DNA of 64,000 bases from Cryptomeria japonica (lineage: Eukaryota; Streptophyta; Pinopsida; Cupressales; Cupressaceae), in contig NC_081410.1 in the NCBI RefSeq assembly GCF_030272615.1, positions 121,458,640 through 121,522,639 of the forward strand. Reading direction: 5' to 3'. Positions 22,878 through 34,299 of the stretch are shown piece after piece (positions within the stretch are counted from its first letter, which is position 1; each line of letters begins with the position of its first letter). Below the pieces are notes generated by a model. It did not search any database and had not been told where the DNA came from. It saw only the letters and a program-made list of their open reading frames with translations. The translations under genes were made by a program, and so were the position numbers.

Positions 22878-23961
22878 TGTAGACACTTAAAAATAATTAT
22901 TTTAATTATTTTTAATTCCTCGCATAATTAATTAATTAATTAATTATGTTAATTCAAATTCCTCTCAATATTAATTAAATATAATTAATATTGTCACTCT
23001 AGCATATGATTGATTTATTTAATAAATCAATCCCTTTCTTTATTCTTCTAAAAAAATCAAATCCTCACAAATCTTCCTCTTAGCTAATTAATTTCAAATC
23101 ATCTTCTTAATTCATTCTTCTAGAAACTCCCTAAACTCACTTAACATTATTCTTCTAATTTTTTATTCCCCCCACTCATTCTCTCTCCTAGTCAAATTCT
23201 CCTACAAATATCAATCCCACCTAACATTTCCTCTAATCCCCCTCCTAATGAGTCATTAATGGTTAATCATCATGATCAGTCACAAAGTCAACTCTTTGTC
23301 CTTTTCATCCAGCCACTAGCTTTAAATGCTCTTTTCCTAGGTGAATGTAAGATTTTCGAAATCACACATTCCTCTAGGCATCCCCTCTCCCAAGGAATTT
23401 TTAATTCCTTTTTATTCGTCCAATCCCCATGATATCCTTTTTTGGAGAATTTTTAATTCGTCCAATGTATCTTGTGGAGTGTGGAGATACGAAATGCCTT
23501 TAAGGCATAATTCTTGGTCTCCACACCCTCTCTTGGACCTTGTGTGAGCTCACAAGTAAATCTTAGCCCTTCATCTTGAATTCATCCTAGCCATCCGTTT
23601 TCCTCTCTTCTTCCTATAAAATAGGGCTCCATACCTTCATTCAAAACATCTTAAAATCCAGTAAGTTTATGCTGCCCTTTTGAACCCAGGAAATCATCTT
23701 GGCAACTTGATTATCTCATCCTTATCATTTTTCAAATCCATTCCATTTGTGCACAACATTGGAGAGCCATCCACATCTAGCAATCAAAGGAGCACATCAA
23801 GTGGAGCATTATCAAGGGGCTCATTCACTTCATGAAGCTCAATCCGAAGGAGAAGGTAAAATAGCAAGGTGAAATGGTCTTTTAATAATATTTTAGCATT
23901 CTGCATGTTTATTTTGTTATTTTTTGATCATTTGACCTTCAAATATGTTTTCCCCTCTTCA
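22878..23961 (+). repeat. Element D 3' LTR
   Basis: 1084 bp from TGTAGACACTT to CCCCTCTTCA, nearly identical to the 5' LTR, with the TATA box at 23615. After it, B protease sequence resumes at once (CTATTACTATCCCAAACC). Confidence 0.92.
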
Positions 23962-24790
23962 CTATTACTATCCCAAACCTGATACATGTAATGTCAGGGC
24001 CTTTATCTTACAACCTTCCTTTGGGAAGATCTTGGCTTAATGCTCTGGGAGTTATTTCTTCTACCTTCATGGGTTGATAAAGTTTGTTGTGAATAATCAA
24101 GTGTTCACAATCAAGACTGACCTTGATGTCTTGTACCTATGTCAAATGGAAATATTAGTTCAGACTTCGGTTATGCCTTCATTCCAAAACTATACTTCAA
24201 CATTGTCTTCTGCAGTAATAACTTTTGCTTCCATGACATCTCCTAAGAAAGAGATTTAGAAGACTGGTGAATATTTTAAAAATAAATCACCTGAGAAGAA
24301 GGATCTTCTAAAAGAGGATCCTCCCAACCTAGACCTCCCAAAAGCACAAAGCTTTGAGTCTACCTTAGTTAATTCCCCATCTTCCAAACCATCTTCTCCA
24401 CCTAAAGTGAATGCATGTTTGGGTGATGACTGGGGTTCCTTAGATTTCACAAATTTTCATGTCGATGAATATAAGATTGACGTTATCCATCTAAGGTTTC
24501 CTAAAATTTATTCTCCTTGGCCACAAAAGATGATTATGCATCTATAAAGTCGGGTGATACTTATCATGTTGACCATCTATTCTACACCAAACCCCCGACC
24601 TCTAGAGAGCTTCATGGCATCTATGGTCAAGGGTATAATATTGTCTCAAAGCTTGAATATGATGGTTAAGGTGAACCTAATGGACAAGGTATCTGGATTC
24701 CTTTGGAACCTAAACCCTATCATCATAACTCTAGGCTTGAATATTGACCTACATCTTGTAAATAAAAACCATGGTTAAATGTTAAATATG
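23962..24790 (+). pseudogene. Element B protease C-terminal half and G-patch-like segment
   Basis: Protease resumes after the D insertion: the stretch at 24010-24110 can be read, across frames, as a LGRSWLNALGV block followed by KFVVNNQVFTIKTD, matching the LGRPWIH...CIKFPYNG part of D. Near 24610-24720 the translation YGQGYNIVSKLEYDG then a stop, then NGQGIWIPLEP, has the G-patch layout seen in A, C and D, ending in a RLEY block. Several frameshifts are present. Confidence 0.6.
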
Positions 24791-26100
24791 ATTTATGCGA
24801 ATGTTCTCCCTCTTAAGCTTGTACATCCAGAATACCTTGATATTACATCACCCAATGATGTTCCTTTGGACCTCTTCCCTTCTGAAGAATCTTTGAAGGA
24901 ATTATTGGGTGTGCATTTAGAATTACCTTCTTATCATCATAAGCGGCGATTCCCATATTGTTTGAATGATCAAGCATATTTTGGGGAGTCCATTATGAAT
25001 GTTGATGAAAAGCATCCCTTATCTCATGATAAGGAAAATTTACCTTTGTCTCATCCCGAAGACCATAGTACGCTCCTTAAAGGAGACACTATTGATGTTA
25101 TCATGGATACTAAGGATTATAGCAAGGTTATCAAACTCTGGAAATATTTATCTCCTGAGGAATCTAAAGTACATTCACATCTCTTACATCAATATCTTGA
25201 TGTTTTTACTTGGTCACATGAGGACATGCCACAAATTGATGAATCTGTTGTAATTCATAATACTGTGTTAAGTCTCGATGCCAAGCCTATAAAATAAAAG
25301 ATTTGGAAGATGAATCCCAGGGTAGTTTCATTTGTCAAGACAGAGATAGAGAAGATTTTTATAGGCTGGCTTTATATGACCTATTGAGTATTCTCCTTGG
25401 ATCTCAAATATTGTTCCTGTAGGAAACTCTAATGGACAAAACCAAATCTACTTTGATTTCCGGGATTTGAATAAGGTTTCTCTTATAGATGGATTTCCAC
25501 TCTTGAATATTGATATGATAATGAATTTTACTACAAGTCATGCCTTATTGTCCTCCATTGATGGTTTTTTAGGTTATAATCTAATCTGTATAAACCCCAC
25601 AGATCAATACAAGACTGCTTTTACGACCCCTTGGGGTACCTTTTGCTATGTGGTCATGTCATTTGAGTTGAAGAATGCAAGTGCAACCTATCAATCGGCA
25701 ATGACCCTTGTGTTTAATGATTTCATTCATAAGATCCTAGAAGATTACATTAATGATATTTTGGCAAAATCAATGACTCACGAAGATCATGCTAAAAATA
25801 TTCGATAGGTCTTCAAAAGGATTCACTTATATAAGATGAGACTTAACCCCCTTAAATGTGTCTTTGGTGCGGATGCTGGAAAGCTTTTAGGCTTTATCAT
25901 TTCTCATTGAGGAATTGAAATAGATACAAACAAAATTGATGTGATTGTTAACATGCCTCCACCCAAGAGCATCTCTCAACTTCGTAGTTTGAAAGCGAAG
26001 ATCCAGGCAATCTGTAGATTTAATTGCACAATTAGCTAATCATATCCTTCCATTCACATGCTTGTTGAAGAAAGGTGTGCATTTTAAATGGGGTCAAGAT
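24791..26100 (+). pseudogene. Element B reverse transcriptase
   Basis: A 170-codon acidic linker leads into HQYLDVFTWSHEDMPQIDE, the RT entry. RT blocks follow in order: FRDLNKVSLIDGFPLLNIDM, TPWGTFCYVVMSFELKNA, then the catalytic box EDYINDIL (near 25745), in which the first of the two active-site aspartates is asparagine. Then come MRLNPLKCVFGADAGK and PPPKSISQLRSLK. There are stops at 25298, 25806 and near 25908, and frameshifts at 25310-25470 and after 26000. The enzyme is dead. Confidence 0.8.
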
Positions 26101-27060
26101 TGATGTCAAATAGACCCTTTCTATTTTATATCTATGCCTCATTTAGTACTCTAACTACTTTATTAGCTCAATATGATGATGGCAAAGAAAGACCAATATA
26201 CTACATCAATCGTGTTCTTGTAGAATATGAAACTTGATATTCTGCAATGGAAAGACAATGCGTAGCTATAGTTTTTGTGAAAAAAAAGTTAAGACATTAT
26301 CTCCTTCATGCAGAAAGTTGAATGATTCTCAAGAGTGATCTTCTTAAATATATGTTCTCCAAAGCTGATTTTGCTAGAAGATTAGCTAAATGGGTAATGT
26401 TACATTCTAAGTTTGACCTTAAATTTGTAACGCATAAATCAATCAAAGGGCAAGCTATTGTTGACCAATTGGCTAAAGCCCCTTCTCCTAAATTATTTCC
26501 TACTCTAAATCTTTTTCCGAAATGAAGACTTGTTAGTAATTCCTCACGAGTCCACATGGGATATTTACTTCGATGGATTGAGATACCAAACTGGTTCAGG
26601 AATGGGTGTGATATTGATATCACCTGAAGGAAAACAAGTACCTCTCCCATTTCTATTAGACTTTCATTGCACCAATAATATCATTGAATATGAAGCCCTC
26701 ATTGTTGGCTTGTGTGTCGTGATGTTTGTTGAAATAAAACATATTTGCCTTCATGGAAACTCTGAGCTTATTATGAATCAAATCACAGGAGCATACAAAG
26801 CCAAACAGTCTAAGCTATCCCAGTATAGGGATCTTCTCATGACTCTTCTTCAACACTTTTCTTCTTATACCATCGAAAGCATATCTCAGAGAGAAAACCA
26901 TCATGCAGATGCAATGGCAAGAGTTGCTTCCCTTGCAAGCTTAGACTGTGGTCAGGACGAGTATCATTTTATGGAATGTGTTCTCCACTCTCCTATTGTC
27001 TTTGGTCAACCTGATTCTAATGGTTTCATGTGTGCTCACATAGACTCAGAAGAATGATTT
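26101..27060 (+). pseudogene. Element B RNase H pair (RT-linked and archaeal-type)
   Basis: The first RNase H (26115-26480) shows TLLAQYDDGKERPIYYINR and LRHYLLHAES, then a tether (SIKGQAIVDQLAKAP). The second, archaeal-type domain (26550-26960) has YFDGLRYQTGSG, IEYEALIVG, HGNSELI (the usual catalytic GDS aspartate replaced by asparagine) and HADAMA. The paired RNases H place B in the Tat lineage. Stops and one frameshift separate the two domains. Confidence 0.8.
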
Positions 27061-28213
27061 TCACATATATATAATTATCTTAAGAACATAATCTTTCCTA
27101 ATGAGTCTAGAAAAACTATACATGTTTGAATCCAAAAACTTGTCACTTGCTACATCTTATTCTCTAATGTCCTTTATTGCATATCATATAATGGTCTTCT
27201 CCCTTGTTGTCTTACCAAGGCTGAAATACCTCTTTCCCTTCAAGAAGCCCACTCGGGGTCGGGAGGTGGTCACTTTGGAGGTAAATCTTTAGTTCACAAA
27301 TTAATTCATATGGGTTATTATTGGTAGACGATGGAGCGATATTCTTTCACTTTTTTCAAGAAATGCCCTCAATGTTAACAACATGAAAATCTGATTCAAG
27401 CTCCTACACAGGAGCACCGATCTCAAGCGTCTTTGTGGCCATTCCAAACATGGGGACTTGATATCATTAGTAAGACATCTTCCCCTTCTTCCAAGAGATA
27501 TACCTTCATCATAAATGCTACAAATTATTTCATGAAGTGGGTTGAAGTTGTACCGCTAAGATCCACATGATTGAGGGAATTTGTGGTTTTCTAATGGATA
27601 ACATTATTTCTCATTTTGGTTTGCCTTGTATCTATGTGTCTAATATTGGTACATCATTTAAGAACAAGGAGTTGAGGCAGTTTCTTGAGAAAATTTTTAT
27701 ACAACTTAGATTCTCTACATCATATTATCCTCAATCTAACGGTCAAGCGGAAGCATCTAACAAGACTATTGAACAAATTTAATGCAAAATCGTTAACAAA
27801 CTTGGAAAGGATTGGCACACTCAGTTGGTATATGCATTATGGGCTAATCGCATGAGTATTCGTATGGCTACAAGAACAATTTCTTACAACCTTGTGTATG
27901 GCATAGATGCAATTATGCCCCTAGAATTGGAAATCCCTTCATTATGAATTTCCATTAAAGGTCTTATTGATGATGATTATTATAGTACTAGTCACCTCAA
28001 TCAACTTGAATTGTTGGATGAGTGCTACTTAAAGACCCTCCAACATCTTCAAGATTATTAGATTTCTTTGTCAAAATAGCATAATCAAGATTTTCATCTC
28101 CTAACCTTTAAGGTAGGTCACCTAGTTCTTTATGAGAATCAAAGAAATGTAAATGTGCCACCTGACCAAAAAGGGAAGATTATCCCTAATTGGTTAGGTC
28201 CTTATATAGTTAC
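27061..28213 (+). pseudogene. Element B integrase (main part)
   Basis: Readable parts are the GHFGGKSLVHKLIHMGYYW block, KKCPQC (half a zinc site), WGLDIISKT, KWVEVVPL, FGLPCIYVSNIGTSF (the second catalytic aspartate replaced by N), NGQAEASNK, GKDWHTQLVYALWA and the C-terminal barrel up to NWLGPYIVT. At 28213 the reading is broken by the LTR of element C and resumes at 46417. Several frameshifts and stops occur. Confidence 0.82.
28209..28213 (+). repeat. Left 5-bp target-site duplication of element C (GTTAC)
   Basis: GTTAC lies directly before the C LTR (TGTATGCG) and is repeated at 46417-46421 after the other LTR. Both lie within the integrase of B. Confidence 0.9.
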
Positions 28214-29193
28214 TGTATGCGAGAAAAGCGGGTCGATGAAACTCAAAATGTGAAAGTTATCAATCCATGTTCACAATTCTCACCAATGAAATGGTGACAA
28301 TTGTCAACATAAGACTGCTTGAGGGGAGATGTAAGAAGCATAAAATGCTTGAGAAAACCTCATGGTTACCTTAGAAGGTAAGGGTTAAGGTTAGGTTAGA
28401 GTTATCCAATGGATAAAGCTTTTACCCAAGGCGTAAACTCTTGTGCAAGGGTTAAGAGATAACCATGGTCAAAGCAATGAATGCTTGATGAGACCCTTGG
28501 GTTAGATGAAGGTTGAGTTAGGCAAAAAGTCTCTAACCATGCCACTAAGGGTTAGTTAACCATTAATGGTTTGAAGACTTTGGGGACAAATTTGTAAGAG
28601 TCCTTCCAAATTTGGGGGTATTCAACAAGTTAGCTTGTTGAAGGCATAAAGGCTTTAATTCCTTTTGAAGATTTTACTCCGAATTTGAGAAGTGACCTCC
28701 TCAAATTTAGGGAAAGGGGATAATTGATGGGTTTAGATTAATTGATTAGAGTTAAATGGATTCTAGAAGAATTTAGGTAGAGGGTTAGGATGCAAGTGGG
28801 AGATGTAGGAAAATGCAAGTGGGTGAGGAAAATAAAATTTAATTGAAATAAAATTAATTTATTTCAATTGTTGTTGCAACTTGCATTTGTAGGATTTTGC
28901 AAGTAGGGGGATTTTTAAATAAAATTAGATTTATTTAATTGGGGTAAACTATTTAATTAAATGTAAATTTAATTAAAAAGTAGAGAGAAAGGATTTAATT
29001 AAATAAAATGATTTATTCAATTAAATGACATAAAGGACTTAAGTGAATTTAAATAAATAAACTGAATAATTTATTTAATTAAATAGAAGAATGTGGCTGA
29101 TTTAATTAAATTAGATTTAACTAAATAGAGGAATGAGAATAAAATGAACATTAAATATTCATTTAGGAATATGGTCATTTTTATACGTCTACA
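28214..29193 (-). repeat. Element C 3' LTR, with internal deletion
   Basis: 980 bp against 1482 bp in the 5' LTR. Ends match (TGTATGCG on the plus strand; minus-strand start TGTAGACGTATAAAAATG). The sequence equivalent to about 44977-45473 of the 5' LTR is missing, and with it the TATA box and the start of R. The junction lies near 28253 (AAAATGTGAAAGTTATC). Confidence 0.9.
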
Positions 29194-29208
29194 TTTTACC
29201 CCTCTTTG
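29194..29208 (-). other. Polypurine tract of element C
   Basis: The minus strand reads CAAAGAGGGGTAAAA directly before the 3' LTR start, almost identical to the tract of D. A second G-rich tract (CCGAGGGGGCAT, minus strand, 29365-29354) lies about 160 bp further in. Confidence 0.8.
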
Positions 29209-29545
29209 AAGTGACATGTGTGCACAAGTTGATTCATAGAAAATGATGTGTCGTCATGATTTGGTTGTGATTAGTGTGATCTCGTGTCAAGATGCTCATG
29301 TTGTGCCCCAGATTTGATAAATGATGCCCCAAATTTGATAAATGATGTTGATAATGCCCCCTCGGAAGATGAATCAAAAATTTGAAAATTTGATTTATTT
29401 TGAGAAATTTGATTGCATTTTAAATTTTTGTCTATGTTGAATGTTATGAGTTGATTCATCTCCCAATAATAATATTTGCGAGGATTAGAAATGAGACCAC
29501 AAGCAATTTATGTGTTCGTCCATGCAACCCTAATTTTCATTTACC

Positions 29546-29556
29546 CTATAAAAAGG
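29546..29556 (+). promoter_or_regulatory. TATA box of the antisense PMD gene
   Basis: CCTATAAAAAGG lies about 80 bp upstream of the ATG at 29630 on the plus strand, antisense to element C. It suggests that this gene has its own promoter, separate from the LTR. Confidence 0.55.
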
Positions 29557-29814
29557 TAAAAAGTGATTTATTTTGTGTCATTTGTGCTTGTTGACTTTGG
29601 AGAAAGTGACACTTGGAGAAAAAGACAAAATGTTGAGTCCTTTTGCTTCTCATCGATTTGAGCGCGTTCAGAGGTATCAGAGGCCCGCCACATATGGACC
29701 ACTGGTAAGTCATTATTTTTTACCCCTGTTTGATTTTGGTTTTATCGTTTTTAGGCATGTTTTTGAATTTTTCCACGTGGATTTAACGGTTTAGCAGGTC
29801 GGGTAAAAACCATA

Positions 29815-30290
29815 GTGCATACGATAAGTTGCATAGCGCATAGTGTTTAATGAAGTAGGGTAGCATTCGGGTAGATTAGGATAGCGCAACAGTGGGTTAG
29901 GGTAGCACATAGAAATAGGTTAGCGCATCGGTGGGTTAGGGTAGCAAATAGAAATAGGTTAGCACATCGGGGGCACAGGGAAGCGCATAGGGGAAAAAGG
30001 GTAGCGCGTAGGAAAGACCTAACACATAGGGTTAGCAGGGGCTCGCATGGGTAGTGTAGGATAGTGCGTAGGTATGACCTAGCGTGTAGGTTTAGGTTCA
30101 TAGCGCAAGGCCCAAGTAGGATAGTGCATAGCCTAGAAGTGGCGCAGAGGGTAGTTTAGGTGGCGCGTCAATAGGACATGGTGGCATATAAGTGCAGGCT
30201 AGTGTGTAGGTTTAATGGTGTAGCGCATTGATAGGATAAGGTAGAGCATAACCAGTAGTTTAGCGCGTAGATAAGATTTTTTAGTGCGTG
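29815..30290 (+). repeat. Dispersed TAGCGCA motif array in the PMD intron
   Basis: About two dozen variants of TAGCGCATAGG spaced roughly 15-30 bp apart, for example near 29834, 29881, 29920, 30002, 30080, 30102, 30221 and 30261. On the element C sense strand these read TGCGCTA, the complement of the array in the C leader. Confidence 0.75.
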
Positions 30291-30576
30291 AGCAGAAAAA
30301 TTTGGGTAAAGTAGGTTTTTGGATGAAGAAAAATAGGTAGTTTTTTGCCAGTTTTGTCAGGATGGGTGCAAATTTTAGTCTGCGTGTCTACTGTCAATTG
30401 ATAATGTGTCTAATATGAGTTGTTTGATATGGTTTTTGGAGATAACTTGATTTGATTTACAATGTTTCAAGCTGATGTTGATCGGATGTTGTTTTGATAT
30501 AATGTGGTTTTTGATATGGATGTTTTGATATGAACTTGATTTGATATGAATTTTTTCAAGTTGATATATATGTGGA

Positions 30577-30750
30577 ACTTGAGTTGTTTTATAAGTTGAT
30601 ATGACTGTGGAACTTGAGTTGTGTTACAAGTCGATGTGATTGTGAAACTTGAGTTGTGTTACAAGTTGATATGAATGTGAAACTTGAGTTGTGTTACAAG
30701 TTGATATGATTTTGGAACTTGAGTTGTTTTACAAGTTGATATGATTTGAT
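30577..30750 (+). repeat. 35-bp tandem repeat in the PMD intron
   Basis: About five copies of GGAACTTGAGTTGT(G/T)TTACAAG followed by TTGATATGA. Flanking sequence (30420-30870) is loosely made of TTGATATGA-type words. No coding potential. Confidence 0.8.
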
Positions 30751-32903
30751 ATGGAAATGTATTTGATATGATGTGGAACTTGATTAGATTTTCAATATTT
30801 CAAGTTGATATGAATTTGATTTTGATATGATTTGATTTCATGAAGAAACTAATATTGGACTTGTTTTGTTTGTGACAGGAGCGCATTGGGGTTGTTCAGT
30901 TGCGAGAGCGATTTCTGAGACCGTGGTCGTTGATACCACGATTGACACAGACAGACAGGGATATCATTGAGAGGTGTGGCCTATCCTCTTTGTTAGAGAT
31001 GCCCCGGTATATCATGAATTGGGGTTTATTGACAGCATTGGCCGAGAGGTGGCATAGTGACACCAACACCTTCCATTAGGCGATAGGTGAGATCACAGTG
31101 ACACTTGATGATTGCTACCAGATTCTGCGGATTACTATGGTAGGAGCACTTTTACCATGTGAGAAGATAGAGGAGGGCGGGACAGAGGCACTTCGTCGGA
31201 TTCTACAGGATGATACGTTTTGCGGATACGAGATACCTTGGTAGGAGTTCATTGATTTGGATTATGCTCCTCTACCATCAGTGCTCGCAGGATTCATAGG
31301 TGGTTTCTTATGTCCCGACCGTAGGTCGAAGGGACTGGCAGTAGGATGGGTGTTGGTTCTGGAGGACCTGGTGACACAAGGTCGTCAATTTGCACAGGGG
31401 TCGACTATGTTGGCCCACTTATACAGGGATCTGCATCAGGCGGTTTACTTAAAGTACATCAGTTTATCCGCTGGAATTAGACTGCTACAAGTATGGGTGT
31501 GGGAGCATATTCCCGCAGCCAGGCCACTTGCGGACAGAGATAGGCCTGTTGGGTGTGCTTATGCATACACATATCAAGGGATAGTTGTCCAGTGTAAGCT
31601 GGGAAAACTAGAGCATTGGAGGAGAGTGTTAGATGAAATTGATACGATTGTCTGGAGACCGTACATGGAGTGTGAGGTATGGGCAGAGCATGGGATGGAG
31701 ATTCCCTATGTCTACATGTCCCAATTTTTGATAGGGCGGATGCCTTTTATGATTGAGAGATTCCTGGATGGCCAAGTGTTGCGACAGTATGGTTGTCAGC
31801 AGGGGATTCCACAGGGAACATGCTTGTATGCTCGGTGGAGACAGGATATACCAGAGTGAGGACCCACTATTGATAGCGCGACAACGGCCGAGGAGTTATC
31901 TCACCTAGCCGACCAGAAATGGGACTATGCCTATGGGGTAGTGGACACAAGGATGACAGAGGAGTTTGCCACACTGTTTGCGGCATATGCAGTGGCTTGG
32001 ATATCAGACCCAGCGGAGATGATTCCCGCTTTTGATGATGAGGATGAGTAGCCCGAGAGGCTAGGGAGATGGGGAGAGGATGGAGGGGAGCTGGATGAGG
32101 GAGGTGGGGATGGTGGAGGTGATGACAGTGGAGATGGTAGAGGAGGTGGCCGAGGTCAGCGAGGGGATAGAGGGAGAGGAGATTGGGGGAGGAGAGGAGA
32201 CAAAGGAGGAGATAGTGGTGACAGAGGGATTCAGGTGGAGAGAGCAGTGCGGTGAGCTACAGTGGATAGAGGGAGAGGAGGTTTGGCTATCAGAGCTAGG
32301 GGTGAGGAGCGAGTGGGAGAGGTGATAGCAGCAGTGGGAGGGACTGACAAGTTTAGACGGTCAACTCAGAGGAGGAGGTCAGATGTGTCACCCCCACCAA
32401 CATCGAGGACAGAGGGAGGGATAGGGGATACCACTTCACAGGTACCCATCTAGATATGAATTTTGACGCACCAGGAGGATGCACATATTAGATCTTTGTA
32501 GTTATCAATCCAACACCTACAAACACAGCTACTAGTGCATCAGCGACAGATTAAACGGCTGACTACTGAGTGAGATATAGTTTTGGAGCAGTTGGGTTGA
32601 GACGAGGCTCGAGCAGAGACTTTCGAGAGAGCGGTGACAGGTGGCCCGATGAGAGACACCTTGAGAGAGTTGGATTTGAGAGCCAAGGAGGCAGAGTACT
32701 ACTGAAGGCATTGCGAGGATGTGGTGCCTAGGGAGTGCCGAGTTCCGAGTTTCACAGCCTCGAGATCCATTCGATCCAGGGAGACTGGGTCGAGGACAGA
32801 GAGCAGAGGTGTGACAGAGCCTACTAGACAAGATCCACCTGGAGATCCAAGTGCTGGGACATCGGCTGCAAGATCGTCACCCTTAGGAGATAGTCATACC
32901 TGA

Positions 32904-32988
32904 GAAATGTTGTCTCCATTGTATTTTGATCATTTTGTTGTATTGGCACAGACATGACATATTTTGGACATTGATCATTTTTGAGATA

Positions 32989-33048
<60 letters not shown>

Positions 33049-34299
33049 CACCATTTTCTTTGATCCTTATGAGATGTGTTATGGATGATGCTTTCTATAT
33101 GATTTTGATGTTTCTATGATGATGATGTAATGCGTAGATGTATGTGATTTGATATGTGATGAATATGATGTGTTAATGCATGATGTTATGAGATGTATCT
33201 TGAAAATGAGATGTATGATATAATATGCTGTGAGATGTATGATATGATATGTTGTGAGATGTATTTTGAAAATGGGATGTATGATGTGATATGCTATGAG
33301 ATGTATCTTGAAAATGAGATGTATGATGCGATATGAAACTAATTGTAAAATGATATGCAACTATTTTGAGCATCCTCATTCTCCCGTTTGTCATCTCTGT
33401 ATAGTCACATTTTTTTGTTTTCTTTGTAGCTATCATCATTGAGCATTGATTTTTTTGGGATATGTTGAAAATTTATACAAGCATAATGGTATAATTGAAC
33501 CATAATGACCTGAGAAAAATTTACATGATTTTTGATTTTGCAAGATAGCACAAGCGTCAAGGTATAATTGAACCAGGACGACCTGAGTGCGGATTGCGTA
33601 TAAACAGACAAGATTAAACCATTTGTATGCGCAAAGTGGAATCATGTCTTCAGTGATATGCTTTGAATCATGTCTTGAGACAAGTATTTGCTCAGTACAA
33701 ATGATCGCTTCACAGACAAAAAACTACAAATATTGGAGTCCCCATGACTTTCTCTAGCTTGATGCTTTGTTGAGAAAATGTAGAGGATTCAATAGTTCAA
33801 AAAGTTCAAGCACAAAAATAGTCAAAACTTCATGCAAGATGCAAACATTTGATACTTCAGAAAGTCATCCATCATGTTTTGTGAATCCTTTTAAGTGATC
33901 AATGCTTGTTTTTGTGATTATTGATTTGTTTGCTGGATATGGTGTTCTGAGTTTGCTGCAAGTTTTGATTGAATACGAAATTGATCAATGCTGCCCCTAG
34001 CTGAGTTTTCCTCTTAATGTGGATATGTATAGTGATTACCAAGCCATGGTGGGATACGATGAAAGGATATGTGGATAAACTAGGATAGTGATTACGCTAA
34101 GTATGTCCTGGATAATGTGATAAAATGTCGAGCAATGACCGATAGTGCTAGACTGTGGAGATAATGACTTGTTAGTAAAGATATATAGAGGAGATGTCCA
34201 TTCGCAATAGCGCTTGTTGCTAGGTTTTCACTAGTTTCTTTTATTGTACCTTTTTATTTGTTTTTTCTTGATTTTTGATATTTTTGTGCATTATGCTAC
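32904..34299. other. Element C region between antisense PMD gene and pol end
   Basis: Non-coding. It includes an (AT)n microsatellite (32992-33044), about 150 bp of GAGATGTAT(C/T)TTGAAAATG repeats (33180-33335), a two-copy GTATAATTGAACCA block (33490 and 33560) and, near the pol end, the TAGTGAAAACC/GCGCTAT motif (34230-34190, minus strand). The open frames here are low-complexity artefacts. Confidence 0.55.
32992..33044. repeat. (AT)n microsatellite
   Basis: An uninterrupted run of about 26 AT dinucleotides about 90 bp downstream of the PMD stop codon. Element B has a (GT)n run about 150 bp downstream of its own PMD gene. Confidence 0.95.

Larger units (their letters stand above)
8668..23961 (+). 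mobile_element. Element D: complete Tat-type Ty3/gypsy retrotransposon (15.3 kb)
   Basis: Order: 5' LTR (8668-9747), primer site, leader, an extra partial LTR plus leader copy (10540-~11775), long leader, gag, protease, G-patch, RT, RNase H, archaeal-type RNase H, integrase (to 20744), a 2.1-kb 3' region with a 16-unit tandem repeat, polypurine tract, 3' LTR (22878-23961). It splits the protease of B. The flanks are TTATT on the left and CTATT on the right, a 5-bp target duplication with one mismatch. Both LTRs look very similar. At least four frameshifts and several stops make it non-autonomous. No antisense PMD gene is present, unlike B and C. Confidence 0.9.
29705..30878 (+). other. Predicted intron of the antisense PMD gene
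   Basis: Bounded by GTAAGT and a pyrimidine-rich TTGTTTTGTTTGTGACAG. Joining the exons keeps phase 0 and links YGPL to ERIGVVQLRERF, a plausible PMD start. It contains the TAGCGCA array (29815-30290) and a roughly 35-bp tandem repeat (30577-30750). Confidence 0.6.
29630..32903 (+). pseudogene. Antisense plant mobile domain (PMD) gene carried by element C
   Basis: Exon 1 is 29630-29704 (25 codons, MLSPFASHRFERVQRY... YGPL), ending at a consensus donor GTAAGT. The intron is 29705-30878, and acceptor TTGTGACAG leads to exon 2 at 30879 in phase 0. Exon 2 carries the PMD (aminotransferase-like family of transposon-linked plant proteins): RERFLRPW, MNWGLLTALAERWHSDTNTFH, GEITVTLDDCYQILRI, VWEHIP, then VWRPYMECEVWAEHG. 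From 32060 a Gly/Arg/Asp-rich RGG-like tail follows, then a Gln/Glu coiled-coil-like end, stopping at TGA 32901. About eleven in-frame stops (31077, 31242, 31857, 32049, 32253, 32451, 32457 and others) are all TAG or TGA. No frameshift is seen over 2 kb. PMD proteins such as Arabidopsis MAIN and MAIL1 act in silencing; its role inside the element is unknown. Confidence 0.8.

Noticed and set aside
29660-29690. GGTATCAGAGG as an initiator-tRNA primer site
   Set aside because: It lies within exon 1 of the antisense PMD gene and is not next to an LTR end.
33079-33440. Minus-strand open frames with repeated Ile/His pattern
   Set aside because: They are translations of the GAGATGTAT-type tandem repeat in a non-coding part of element C.
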